Below are positions 41,671-50,346 of a stretch of 60,606 nt of DNA, piece by piece. The notes beneath the pieces are model-generated. The model saw nothing but the letters and a program-made list of their open reading frames with translations, was not told the origin of the DNA and did not search any database. This DNA comes from Blastococcus mobilis. Lineage in GTDB: Bacteria; Actinomycetota; Actinomycetes; Mycobacteriales; Geodermatophilaceae. The position numbers and the translations under genes were made by a program. Positions within the stretch are counted from its first letter, which is position 1. Each line of letters starts with the position of its first letter. Where the stretch lies: the NCBI RefSeq assembly GCF_900188025.1, contig NZ_FZNO01000026.1, positions 1-60,606 on the forward strand. The letters run 5' to 3'.

Positions 41671-42130
41671 ACGACCCACCGGCAGACCGTCACCGCATGG
41701 CCCAGACTCTGGCGCACATGACGGGAGGTCGTTGTCCACAAGGCCGGTGGCGGAGCGGGTTTCTCCTGCCCGCGCTGTAGAACTCGGTCGTCACGGGCCC
41801 GGCCCGCATGGGGCCAGATCACTGCGGAGCGACTCGAGGACCCCAGGCTGGGTTTACCGCAGGCTGGAGGGAAACCGGAGGCATCTGCCACTGGGACAGC
41901 GGGCAACCCGCCGTCCAGCGCCCTGTCGTCGCGGTCGTCTGTGGGAGCCGTCGACACACCCCGACCCGGGCGTCACCGGCATCGCCGGGGTCTTCCCTTC
42001 TGGGCCGGCGTCTGCGACCGGCCCGGCCCGCCCCGGCTCCGCCCGAACAGGGACGGTCACTGGCACACCCTGTGACACTCACTCGAACGGTCACGAATCC
42101 CTTCGCGACTGCCGATAGAGGGATTCATGA

Positions 42131-42146
42131 CGTGCAACGTTGCACG
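42131..42146. promoter_or_regulatory. 16-base perfect palindrome, operator-like
   Basis: CGTGCAACGTTGCACG is fully self-complementary. Such lengths and the central CG are common in LacI/TetR-type operators (GTGCAACGTTGCAC core). No gene with a start nearby is intact, so it may be the leftover operator of a lost gene. Confidence 0.4.
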
Positions 42147-42226
42147 GGCTGGCACGACTGCTCCCGGCTTGGCGACCGCATCAAGGGGCCGACACCGAGC
42201 ACCTGCGCCCGACGCGGTGGACGAAC

Positions 42227-42266
42227 TGGTCGACACCGTGGCCGTCTGGTCGACACCGTGGCCGTC
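42227..42266. repeat. 20-base perfect tandem duplication
   Basis: The unit at 42227-42246 (TGGTCGACACCGTGGCCGTC) is repeated exactly at 42247-42266. Two copies only, so a local slippage duplication rather than an array. Confidence 0.7.
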
Positions 42267-42420
42267 TCGCCGCACTCCCTTGCGTACGGTCGGCATGCCG
42301 CCCGACCAGCCGAGTATCCGCGGCTCAGGCCTCCGGCCAGACCTCAGCCAGAGCCGCAAGAGGTGCAGGCGCTCGTCCCGGAGCCCGGTGCTGCGGGCGC
42401 GCCGGGAGCGCTGTGACCAC

Positions 42421-42667
42421 GTGATGATCTCCCCCGTCTTCCCCACCCCGTCCAAACCCGGCTACGGCCCGCCCCTGAGCCTGGATGAGCTCGCCGCACC
42501 GATCCCGACGGCACCCCCGGCCTACGCCCTCGGCGGCATCTAGCCCGCCGACGTCGGCGGCTGCCTGGCCGCCAGCGCCCGCGGGGTCGCCGTCATGGGC
42601 CCCGGTCATGCGCGACCCGGAAATTGTCGCCGATTACCTCGCCGCACTGCAGGAGACGGCCACATGA
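42421..42667 (+). pseudogene. C-terminal remnant of thiamine-phosphate synthase (thiE-like)
   Basis: The reading 'SPVFPTPSKPGYGPPLSLDE' then 'PTAPPAYALGGI' leads into a TAG codon (42541-42543), after which the same frame continues 'PADVGGCLAASARGVAVMG' and '[21 protein letters not shown]' to a stop. This is the last third of ThiE (phosphate-binding 'GPVF.T.SK.G.GP.G' and 'ALGGI....V....A.GA.GVAVMG' motifs). The N-terminal two-thirds are missing and a nonsense codon interrupts the rest. Its stop overlaps the thiD-like start (ATGA), the natural thiE-thiD arrangement. Confidence 0.7.
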
Positions 42668-43496
42668 CCCCGCCCGTGGCGCTGACCATCGCCGGCTCCG
42701 ACTCCAGCGGAGGCGCCGGCATCCAGGCCGACTCCAAGACCTTCCAAGCCCTCGGCGTCTTCGGCGCCACGGCGATCACCGCCCTCACCGCCCAGAACAC
42801 CCAAGGAGTGCGCGGCATCCATCCGGTGCCCGCCGACTTCGTCACCGCCCAAATCCACGCCGTCCTCGACGACCTACCCGTGGTGAAGACCGGAATGCTC
42901 GCCACCGCCGAGATCGTCACAGCTGTCGCCGAGCTGGCCGCGACCGGCCGACTGCCCCAGCTCGTCATCGACCCGGTCATGGTGGCCTCCAGCGGCGACC
43001 GGCTGCTGGAACCACTGGCCGAACGCCTCTACCTGCAGGCCCTGCTCCCCCACGCGGCCGTGATCACCCTCAACCTCCGCGAGGCCGAGGTGCTACTCGG
43101 CACTGCCATCGACACGCTGGACGACCAGCGCGAACCGGCCAGCGCCCTCGGCCCGCCGCCGTCGTCGTCAAGGGCGGCCACGCCAGCAGCGACCGCCCGG
43201 AGCAGGCCATCGACATCGTGTGGGACGGCACCTCGCTGCACGAACTACGGGCGGACAGGATCGACACTGTCAACAACCACGGCACCGGCTGCACCTTCGC
43301 CTCCGCCACTGCCGCGCTTCTCGCCAGGGGCGGCAGCGTGCAGGACGCGCTCGCGGCCGCCAAGTCCTTCGTCACCCGGGCCGTCGCCGGCAGCGCCACC
43401 TGGCGGCTCGGCCACGGGCACGGCGCCCTCGACCACTCCGGCGCCAGCTGGCCCGTGCATGCCTCGCGCTCCCGTTGCGCGATTGCCGCGGCATAG
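42664..43496 (+). pseudogene. thiD: Frameshifted hydroxymethylpyrimidine (phosphate) kinase, thiD-like
   Basis: ThiD phosphorylates HMP-P for thiamine synthesis. From ATG 42664: '[28 protein letters not shown]', '[20 protein letters not shown]', 'AAVITLNLREAEVLLG', all canonical. Near 43150, after 'SALG', the sense jumps to another frame and continues 'AAVVVKGGHASSDRPEQAID' and 'INTVNNHGTGCTFASATAAL'-like motif ('TVNNHGTGCTFASATAALLA'), with the HGTGCT catalytic anion hole, ending at 43496. One base seems lost within a run of CCG triplets. Otherwise well conserved, so either a recent mutation or a sequence error. If an error, the gene is functional. Confidence 0.8.
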
Positions 43497-43639
43497 CGGT
43501 GCCACGGCAGGGCCGAACCCCGGAGCCCGCCCCGAAGCGAGTCCGGGCTGGAAGGAATCCCGTCGCCCGCTTCCTCGCAACTCAGGCCGATTAAGGGACA
43601 GTTCGATGCGCACCGCTGTCACCTTGCCGGCCGTTCCGC

Positions 43640-43800
43640 AGAAGGAAGGTCCACCGGCGACGCCGACTGGTGGCAGACCCCGCTGTGGCAGTACGCCGTC
43701 TTCTACAGCCGGGCGCGGGCGAGCGGCTGGCGGTGTCGGTGGAGGAGATCTCCCGGCGGGTCGCCGCCCGGCAAGGCTTTGAAGCGACCCCCCGTCAGGC
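43640..43800 (+). pseudogene. Short remnant of a hypothetical protein gene
   Basis: Minor evidence only: one frame gives 'DADWWQTPLWQYAVFYSRA' and the next frame 'GERLAVSVEEISRRVAARQGF', which together resemble the conserved centre of a widespread small actinobacterial hypothetical (DWW..PLW.YA......RAAA.....VEEI.R..A.R.G). No start or end is left. The rest of 43497-44133 shows nothing else. Confidence 0.3.
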
Positions 43801-44133
43801 GGAGCTGAAAGTCGACCCGACCGGCAATCACGTGGAAGCGGCCAGGGGTCAGTTGCAGGCGTCGTCGACAGCGCGCCGACGGCGAGTCGTCGCCCAGCCG
43901 TGCGGCATCCGGGTCTTGGCAGAGCACGCGCTTTGCCGGCAAGGCCAAAGTGGCAGGGGTCGGCGACTCGTCTCACCCATGCCAGTCTCCCGGACGCTGA
44001 CCGCTGGGCGCCCGCAGGACCGTTGCTGGTCAGGGCAGTGCAGCAAGCGGGTGCGCCATCCCGATCATTTTTCCTGGGCCTATGGGGTGCTGTTCCCTGG
44101 TCACCCGGGAAAGCTCGGACAGAGGCTCTCCGC

Positions 44134-44721
44134 ATGACACGTATCTGGGGCGCCTTCGCCCGCATCCCCGTCCCTGTCATCGTCGCGTTGCTGGTCGTCG
44201 GTGGCGCGCTAATCCCGGTGCACGAGGCAGTTGTGGAATCTCTGTACGGCGACGGACGCCAGGAGTGGCCGCAGTGGCTCGGCCGCGTCACCGTGCTGTG
44301 GTATTGGGCCTTCCTTCCGACGGCTGTGCTGGCGCTGTGGGCGCGGCGCCGGATGCACCAAGGGTCCACCGGGCATGTCGGTGCCTGGCTGAATTTCATC
44401 GGTGGCCCGCTGCAGTACGCCGTGGTCACCCTCGGTGCGGTGTTCCAGGGATTGCTCGGGCGCGGTGACCTGCCGACCGGGTTCATGGCGGTCGAGTGGC
44501 TTGGCTACCTCATCATGCCCGGGATCGTCCTGGCCGGGATTGCAATGCTGCGAGACCCCGGGCTGCCCCGCTGGCAGGGGGCCCTGGTCGTGATCCTCGC
44601 CCCGGCCGCCTGGCTGCCATTCGGTGGGCTCGCGGTGGGTGCGGCACTGGCCGGGTTGCTGCTCACCGCGGGTCGGCGGCACCCCTCCCTGGACAGCGCG
44701 GTGCCCGCGCCCTCACCCTGA
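44134..44721 (+). CDS. Integral membrane protein of unknown family
   Basis: 195 residues, ATG 44134 within a run of overlapping frames. Five hydrophobic helices: 'VPVIVALLVVGGALIPVHEAVV', 'VTVLWYWAFLPTAVLALWA', 'LNFIGGPLQYAVVTLGAVFQGLLG', 'WLGYLIMPGIVLAGIAML', 'GALVVILAPAAWLPFGGLAVGAALAGLLLTA'. I do not recognise it. Its stop is 5 bases before the kinase start, so it probably belongs with the following two-component system and may be the membrane partner of its sensing. Confidence 0.7.
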   Translation: MTRIWGAFARIPVPVIVALLVVGGALIPVHEAVVESLYGDGRQEWPQWLGRVTVLWYWAFLPTAVLALWARRRMHQGSTGHVGAWLNFIGGPLQYAVVTLGAVFQGLLGRGDLPTGFMAVEWLGYLIMPGIVLAGIAMLRDPGLPRWQGALVVILAPAAWLPFGGLAVGAALAGLLLTAGRRHPSLDSAVPAPSP

Positions 44722-44725
44722 GCCC

Positions 44726-46771
44726 GTGCGGACGCTCGCCGCTGCTGCCGCGGCCGCGACGGTGCTGGGTGTAGCCCTGCTCGTCGCGGCGGACGGCGCG
44801 GCCGCCAGCATGAGCTGGGGCCTGGCACAGAACGTGATCGTCGCCCTCGCCCTGGTCGGCGTCGGGAACCTCCTCGCGCGGCGGCCGGAAGGGCGCCGGA
44901 TCGGCCTGCTGCTCTTGGTCACGGGGACCGCGATGGCGCTGTCGCTCATGGCCGGCGGCTGGGCCGCCGTCGACGGCCCGGGCGGGGAACTCGTCGGGTG
45001 GGCGGCGGATGGTTGGCTCTGGGCATTCAGCGTCGTCCCGTTGACGACCGTGCTCTTCGCAGTCTTCCCCGACGGTCGAGCGCCGACGCCGCGGTGGCGC
45101 CCGGTGGTCTGGCTGGGCTGGGCGGCCACGCTGGGTCTCGCCGTCGGCTCGGCGGTCGGTTCGGACATGCTTGCGGCGGCGGCCGGAGGAGTGATGTGGA
45201 CGGCAGCTGGCATCGGCGGGCTGGCGGCGCTGGCCGTCCGGTGGCACGGCGCGCAGGGGATCGCACGGCAGCAGCTGAAGTACCTACTCCTAGCGGGGCT
45301 GCTGGTGCTCATCCTCTACTCGGTCGCCGATGTCCTGCCCTACCACGTGCGCCAGGCAGCATTTCTCGCCATCCCGCTGTTGCTGCTGGGCGCGGTGGCC
45401 CTCGCGGTCGTGCGGTACCGCCTCTACGACATCGACCTGGTGATCCGGCGGACGACGGTGTTCGTCGGGGTCGCGGTCCTCGTCTTTGCGACCTACCTCG
45501 GGGTGGCCGCCGCCTTCGGCGCGACGAGGTCCGAGCGGGCTGCGCTGATCGCCGCCGTCGTCGTAGCGGCTGTCGCCGAGCCGGCGCGCCGTCGTCTGAG
45601 TCGGGCTACGACTCGGCTGCTTTTCGGCCACCGCGACGAGCCCCTCGCGGCGCTGGCGTTATTGCGCGACCGGTTGCGGGACGCCGCGGACGACGCACAG
45701 CTAGGGGCGTCGGTCACGACCGCCGTGACGCGGCTGATGCGGACGCGAACGGTGGCCCTGTACCTGCTCGCCGACGGCGAGATCCGGGAGGCGGCCCGAG
45801 TTGGGGAGCCGGACCACGAAGCCGTCCAGCTGCCGCTCGTGCACCAGTCGGAGCTGCTGGGCAGACTCGCAGTCGGGCTTCGCCAGCCCGGAGTCCCCTT
45901 CGGTCGCGACGACATGCTGCTGCTGATCGAGCTGAGCCACCAGGTGGCGGCGGCAGCGCACGCCGTCCGCCTGCGCGCGGAGCTACGGTTGGTCGCCGAC
46001 CGGGCGCAGCGGGCCGCTGCGGTCGAACGCGAACGGCTGCACCGGGATCTGCATGACCGGCTGGGCCCGATCTTGGTGGGCACCGGCCTGGCGGTCGACG
46101 GTCTGCGCCGCTCCGCCGATGACCTTGGTGACGCGGCGCGGGGACTGGACGAGATCGCGGCCCAGTTGCGCGCGGCCTCGGGAGAGGTGCGCCGGATCAT
46201 CGACCGGATCCAACCCGCCGCGCTGCTTCAACTCGGTCTCCTCGACGCCGTCCGCGAACACCTTCAGCGGCTGGGCCGCCTGCCGGAGGCCCCGTCGTTC
46301 ACACTTCTGGGCCACGACGTGCAGCGGCTGCCTCCGGTCGTCGCGGAGGCGGCCTACTTCCTGGTGCTGGAGGCGGTGACGAACGTGGTGCGCCACGCCT
46401 CGGCAACGCGCGCAACCGTGCGGTTCGTTCGTGCCGGCGATGTCCTCGCTGTCGAGGTGACAGATGACGGCGCCGGACTGCCACAACCCTACGTCGCCGG
46501 CGTCGGCATCGGCTCGATGCGGCGCCGCGCCCTGGAAGCTGGTGGCACCTGCACCGTCGAGCCCGGGCCGGAACGCGGAACCCGCGTCCGAGCCGAGTTC
46601 CGTCTGGAGGAGGCTCTGTGGCCGACGCCCGCGCCATCCGAGTCGTCGTCGCCGACGACCATTCCGTCTTCCGTCTCGGTATGCGCCGCCTCCTCGACGC
46701 CGTTCCCGGCATCGAAGTCGTCGGTGAAGCCGCCGATGGCGAGGCGGTCGTCGCCGCAGCCGTCGAGTTGA
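44726..46771 (+). CDS. Sensor histidine kinase (HisKA_3 type) with large membrane sensor
   Basis: 681 residues from GTG 44726. Eight or so membrane helices occupy the first 300 residues, a GAF-like region follows ('ASVTTAVTRLMRTRTVALYLLADGEIREAARVG', 'PLVHQSELLGRLAVGLRQPG'), then a HisKA_3 dimerisation box 'ERERLHRDLHDRLGP' with phospho-acceptor His 443, and an ATPase domain ('EAVTNVVRHA', 'DDGAGLPQPYVAGVGIGSMRRRALEAGG', 'GTRVRAEF'). It controls the response regulator gene that begins at 46618. Oddity: the kinase frame has no stop at the expected point and continues 50 codons into the regulator gene in another frame; the sensible end is about 46617, so a stop may have been lost. The signal sensed is unknown. 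Confidence 0.88.
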   Translation: MRTLAAAAAAATVLGVALLVAADGAAASMSWGLAQNVIVALALVGVGNLLARRPEGRRIGLLLLVTGTAMALSLMAGGWAAVDGPGGELVGWAADGWLWAFSVVPLTTVLFAVFPDGRAPTPRWRPVVWLGWAATLGLAVGSAVGSDMLAAAAGGVMWTAAGIGGLAALAVRWHGAQGIARQQLKYLLLAGLLVLILYSVADVLPYHVRQAAFLAIPLLLLGAVALAVVRYRLYDIDLVIRRTTVFVGVAVLVFATYLGVAAAFGATRSERAALIAAVVVAAVAEPARRRLSRATTRLLFGHRDEPLAALALLRDRLRDAADDAQLGASVTTAVTRLMRTRTVALYLLADGEIREAARVGEPDHEAVQLPLVHQSELLGRLAVGLRQPGVPFGRDDMLLLIELSHQVAAAAHAVRLRAELRLVADRAQRAAAVERERLHRDLHDRLGPILVGTGLAVDGLRRSADDLGDAARGLDEIAAQLRAASGEVRRIIDRIQPAALLQLGLLDAVREHLQRLGRLPEAPSFTLLGHDVQRLPPVVAEAAYFLVLEAVTNVVRHASATRATVRFVRAGDVLAVEVTDDGAGLPQPYVAGVGIGSMRRRALEAGGTCTVEPGPERGTRVRAEFRLEEALWPTPAPSESSSPTTIPSSVSVCAASSTPFPASKSSVKPPMARRSSPQPSS

Positions 46772-47259
46772 ACCCAGACGTGGTCGTCATGGACCTGGAC
46801 ATGCCGGGCGGAGGAGGCATTGCGGCGACCGAGCGGATCCTTCGCACCGCTCCCCGAGTCCGGATCCTCGTGCTCACGATGCACGCGGTCTCCACACGGG
46901 TCGGCGAGGCCGTTCGCGCCGGCGCGCGCGGCTACATCGTCAAGGACGCGCCGCCCCAGGACATCCTGCGCGCCATCGAGGCGGTACACGCCAACCAGGC
47001 CATCTTCGATCCCGCGATCACCGAAGCGCTCATCGAACCCGGCCGAAACCCTCGCCGTCCCCTATTCCCGCAGCTCACCGAGCGGGAATTCGACGTGCTG
47101 GAAGGGATGTCCGACGGAGCCACCAACGACGCCATCGCCCTCCAGTTGGGGATCAGCGTCAAGACGGTACAGAACCACGTCTCCAGCGTGCTCCTGAAGC
47201 TGGGCGTGGCCAGCCGCGCCGCCGCGGTCGCCCTCGCCCGCGATGCCGGCATCAGCTGA
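46618..47259 (+). CDS. NarL/FixJ-family response regulator
   Basis: 213 residues, GTG 46618 directly at the sensible end of the kinase. Receiver domain with the acidic pocket ('VVVADDHSVFRLGMRRLL'), phospho-acceptor Asp 59 in 'VVMDLDMPG', switch Thr/Ser in 'ILVLTMHA' and Lys in 'YIVKDAPP'. LuxR-type helix-turn-helix from about residue 150: 'LTEREFDVLEGMSDGATNDAIALQLGISVKTVQNHVSSVLLKLG'. Typical of actinobacterial kinase-regulator pairs. Target unknown. The downstream stretch 47260-47703 has no confident gene. Confidence 0.93.
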   Translation: MADARAIRVVVADDHSVFRLGMRRLLDAVPGIEVVGEAADGEAVVAAAVELNPDVVVMDLDMPGGGGIAATERILRTAPRVRILVLTMHAVSTRVGEAVRAGARGYIVKDAPPQDILRAIEAVHANQAIFDPAITEALIEPGRNPRRPLFPQLTEREFDVLEGMSDGATNDAIALQLGISVKTVQNHVSSVLLKLGVASRAAAVALARDAGIS

Positions 47260-47703
47260 CCATCGCAGCGGCTCGGACGCCGCCACCGAGAGGAGCTGGC
47301 GGCCGACCGCAAGCGGCTCGGCCAGGTCCTTGCCGCCGCCGATCCCACCATCGCCGACCTGGAGGCACCGCCACGCTCGAGGACGAGGAGTCCCTTCACC
47401 GGTCTCACCCGCCGCGTGCACGCCGTGAGCGAAGCCCTCACGTCCCGCTACAGCGTGGGCGTGCACGAGCACTTCGCCGGCTCCACGGCAGCCACCGCCG
47501 GCTGGACCCGCGACGACCACGAACGGGCAGCCGACCAAAGGGCGCAACCTGCTGCGCCAGCTCTTTGCGCACGGAGGCGGGAGCCGCTCCAGCGAGGACC
47601 AGGTACTCGACCTCATGGCCGAGCTGTGTGGGCACACACCCTCGTCGCTAGGGGATCGGTGAGCGGGCGGGAGCTCACCGGCCGCCGGTTGCCGATGGGC
47701 GTA

Positions 47704-47874
47704 TCAGGCAGGCTCGGGCACACCGCCGGTGTCGCCGCCGGGATCATCAGGTGTCGATTCGATCGGCGCGGGCGGAAGGGGCTCCGGTGCGTCCGGGAGC
47801 AGCTCGGCCGGATCGTTGGGCACCGGCTCATTCGGATCGATGATCGGATCCGGTTCTGGGAGGGGCTCGACCAT
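47704..47874 (-). CDS. Small Pro/Glu/Asp-rich protein (tentative)
   Basis: A 56-residue reading 'MVEPLPEPDPIIDPNEPVPN' followed by 'DPAELLPDAPEPLPPAPIES' with strongly repeated P-[DE] spacing. Short acidic proline-rich proteins of this kind are annotated beside actinobacterial genes, but low complexity makes a chance open frame possible. No ribosome site of note. It immediately precedes the truncated IS1634 transposase on the other strand. Confidence 0.35.
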   Translation of the reverse strand: MVEPLPEPDPIIDPNEPVPNDPAELLPDAPEPLPPAPIESTPDDPGGDTGGVPEPA

Positions 47875-47903
47875 GCGATGAGTCAACCAGCGCATCGTGC
47901 CGA

Positions 47904-48885
47904 TTGCCGATCCCGGTGCGGGTGTGGTCCTGGCTGGGCAACACCGCCGACTCCGCGCTGATCCGCCAGGCCAAGGCCGACCTGCGGGAATGGAACCTGG
48001 GCCGGGTCGTCTGGGTCGGCGACCGGGGGTTCACCTCCGCGGCCAACCGAGCCGACCTGCGCCGCGGCGGGCACGCCTACATCCTCGGGGAGAAGCTGCG
48101 CTCGGGGTCGGTGGAGGCCACCGCGGCGCTGGCCCGGCCCGGCCGCCACGCCACGGTCGCCGGCAACCTGCAGGTCGAGGAAGTCAAGATCGCCGAGGGT
48201 GAACGCTTCATCGTCTGCTTCAACCCCGACCAGGCCGGTCGTGACACCGCTCTGCGCGAGGTGATAAGCGGCAAGCTGGAGGCGCTGATCCGCGGCTCCG
48301 ACGCCCTGTCGGCCACCAAGCGGCCGAGCTTGCCGGGCGGATCAGCGCCTCCCCCGGCCCCCTACCGCTACCTGCGCGGCACCCCGGCCGGGCTGCTGCG
48401 CGTGGACCGGGCCAAGGCCGTCGCCGAGGCCAAGCTGGACGGCAAGTACCTGCTGCGCTGCTCCGACCCGTCGATGAGTGCCGCCGACATCGCGCTGGGC
48501 TACAAGCAGCTCATCGCACGTCGAACGCGGCTGGCGGGACCTGAAGACCCACCTGGAGCTACGGCCGGTCTACCACCGCCTGGAGCACCGCATCCGCGCC
48601 CACGTGCTGCTGTGCTGGCTGGCCCTGCTGCTGGTCCGCATCGTCGAGATCCGCACCGGGCGTACCTGGACCGACGTCCGCGACGACCTGCAAGACCTGC
48701 ACGTCGGGGTGTTCACTGGCCCGGTCGGCACCTTCACCCAGACCAGCACTCCCACCCCCGGCGCCCGCGACGCCCTCACCGCCCTCGGCGTTCCACCGCC
48801 GAAGAAGATCCTCGACCTACGCCTGCGGCCCCCGCCGAACTGGCCGACGACGCCCCCCACCAGCGAGGACCTCGCCGTGAGCTGA
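47904..48885 (+). pseudogene. Truncated, frameshifted IS1634-family transposase
   Basis: IS4-superfamily DDE transposase. From 47904: 'PVRVWSWLGNTADSALIRQA', 'LREWNLGRVVWVGDRGFTSAANR' (second catalytic Asp in 'VGDRGF'), 'VEEVKIAEGERFIVCFNPDQAGRD', 'YRYLRGTPAGLLRVDRAKAVAEAKLDGKYLLRCSDP', then a frame change at about 48515 to 'ERGWRDLKTHLELRPVYHRLEHRIRAHVLLCWLALLLVRIVE' (the catalytic Glu-containing YREKW-like helix region), ending at 48885. The N-terminal half with the first Asp is missing and the frame is broken, so it is inactive. No terminal repeats could be assigned. Gap 48886-49207 has nothing. Confidence 0.8.
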
Positions 48886-49207
48886 CCGGCGGCCCGGCCA
48901 GCCGGGACCCGCGGGCCCACGCTGCCTTGTGACACGCCCCGTCACCGGCGGAACCTAGAACCCGCAGGTCAACGTATGGATTCACGCCACCAGGCGATCC
49001 CTCAGCTGTGGAACCCGAGCCCTCGGCACCCGGGGTCGTGGCCCGGGACGTGCTCGACTCCACGGGACGAGCGATCACAACGGCGATGGCAACGCCGATC
49101 CACCGGGTCTGCTCGGCGCGGACCTGCAGCGGAGGAGGCCCCCGGGATCCGGCGACGGAAGGCCCGGTCAGTACAGCCGCCCGCCCGGGTGTACCGACCG
49201 GTGCGGT

Positions 49208-49867
49208 TCAAACGGTCTCGGGAACCCGCAGGTCGGCAAGGACGAGGTCGAACTCGGCGACTTCCAGGATCTCCGGGCCTATCTTCCGCGCGAACTCCTC
49301 GCGCCGTGTCGTGAACAGACCCATCTTCCGCGCGAACTCCTCGCGCAGTGTCGTGAACTGGTCCCGGGTGTGATCCATCGCCCCGCGGCTCTCGAAGACG
49401 ACGGACCCCGCGCAATGTCCCGTCCGACGGTCGACCAGGAGGCTGTTGCTGCAGAAGCCCTGGATCTCCTCCCACGACGGCATCAGGCTCGACTTGTAGG
49501 CATCAATCATCCCCTCGAGGTTCCCCGGGTCGGCGCGAACCCAGGTCACCCGGGCGCAGGTCCCGTCCCCCATCCGGGACCGGTGGAGGACGGCGATCTC
49601 CCACTCCTGTACCTCGGGCTCGCCACCGAAGATCTGCACCATGCGCTCGCGCATCGGGTGGACGCGGTCCGCGCTGGCCCGCATCGATAGCTCGTCGCCC
49701 CAGGCCGACGTGGCGATACAGCGGCCGGTCTCACGATCCGCGAGCATCGACAGGCCGATGAAGCCGTTCATCTCCTGCAACTGCGGCAGGATCTCGTCGC
49801 GCATGTGGGCGACGGCGTCCTCGAGTCTCGTGGCGTTGCCGCGGATGGTGGTGGATCGGGCGTACAT
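49208..49867 (-). CDS. ABM-like (dimeric alpha/beta-barrel) protein with in-frame tandem duplication
   Basis: 219 residues. It reads as two ABM/antibiotic-monooxygenase-type domains in tandem: 'MYARSTTIRGNATRLEDAVAHMRDEILPQLQEMNGFIGLSMLADRETGRCIATSAWGDEL' and 'CARVTWVRADPGNLEGMIDAYKSSLMPSWEEIQGFCSNSLLVDRRTGHCAGSVVFESR'. The C-terminal region has a 14-residue tandem duplication ('FTTLREEFARKMG' then 'FTTRREEFARKIG') from the 42-base repeat at 49281-49364; the repeat is in frame so the gene stays open. Function unknown; the fold is used for small-molecule oxidation or heme handling. Ends with 'LADLRVPETV'. Confidence 0.75.
   Translation of the reverse strand: MYARSTTIRGNATRLEDAVAHMRDEILPQLQEMNGFIGLSMLADRETGRCIATSAWGDELSMRASADRVHPMRERMVQIFGGEPEVQEWEIAVLHRSRMGDGTCARVTWVRADPGNLEGMIDAYKSSLMPSWEEIQGFCSNSLLVDRRTGHCAGSVVFESRGAMDHTRDQFTTLREEFARKMGLFTTRREEFARKIGPEILEVAEFDLVLADLRVPETV
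49281..49364. repeat. 42-base tandem duplication inside the ABM-like gene
   Basis: Units 49281-49322 and 49323-49364 match over nearly their full length (first 24 bases identical, scattered differences later). 42 bases is 14 codons, so the frame is kept and one extra turn of helix 'REEFARK' is encoded. Confidence 0.8.
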
Positions 49868-50032
49868 GCCACCGCTCCTCTCTGCTGCTGGCGACGGCGC
49901 CCCTGCGACACTGTCGCGCCGCTCACTGTCCTCGTCTCGCGGTGGAGAGAACAGGCCCGCGTGGAGTGTCGATGACGGACGCCGGCCCGGCAGCCACGAT
50001 CCCGACAGTTCCCCGCGGGCCCGGATGAACTG

Positions 50033-50346
50033 TCACTGGGATCGGGCGAGCCGCGGAAGACAGAGCCGCGCCCGCATCGTCGCGGCGGAGCCGGGCGGCG
50101 GCCCGACCCGCGACCAGTACCTCGGCCAGGTCTCGCCGTCCGCCGGCCTGTGCACCGACAGTCCGGTGGTCGCCGTCCACGCCGCGCAGGCGGCCTCGTA
50201 CCGCTGCACGGGCCGGCGACCCACCCACAGTGCTCCTCGGTGCCGGCGACGGAGACCGGGCCGTCCCACCAGTCTCGAGGATCGAAGCGACGCAGCTCGT
50301 CGGGGATCGTGCCGGCCCCGGCGCTCCTCGGCAGCGCACGACGCAT
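50033..50346 (-). pseudogene. Frameshifted phage-like hypothetical gene
   Basis: Starts at the ATG 50346 ('RRALPRSAGAGTIPDELRRF', 'DPRDWWDGPVSVAGTEEHCG') and overlaps the stop of the terminase-like gene upstream (ATGA). Near 50215 the sense moves frame and continues 'RYEAACAAWTATTGLSVHRPA' and 'GETWPRYWSRVGPPPGSAAT', ending at 50033. No family recognised; the position directly after a terminase-small-subunit-like gene suggests phage origin. Confidence 0.4.

Larger units (their letters stand above)
41671..42420. other. 750-base stretch without a gene, holding a palindrome and a tandem repeat
   Basis: No frame here shows domain sense. Two features stand out: the 16-base perfect palindrome at 42131-42146 and the 20-base tandem duplication at 42227-42266. 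The intact upstream half of the thiE-like gene is absent, so the region was probably deleted or replaced. Confidence 0.4.

Noticed and set aside
41960-42420. TPP riboswitch upstream of the thiE-like remnant.
   Set aside because: I searched for a Thi box (CTGAGA) and paired helices and saw none; the 5' part of thiE is missing, so any riboswitch would be gone too.
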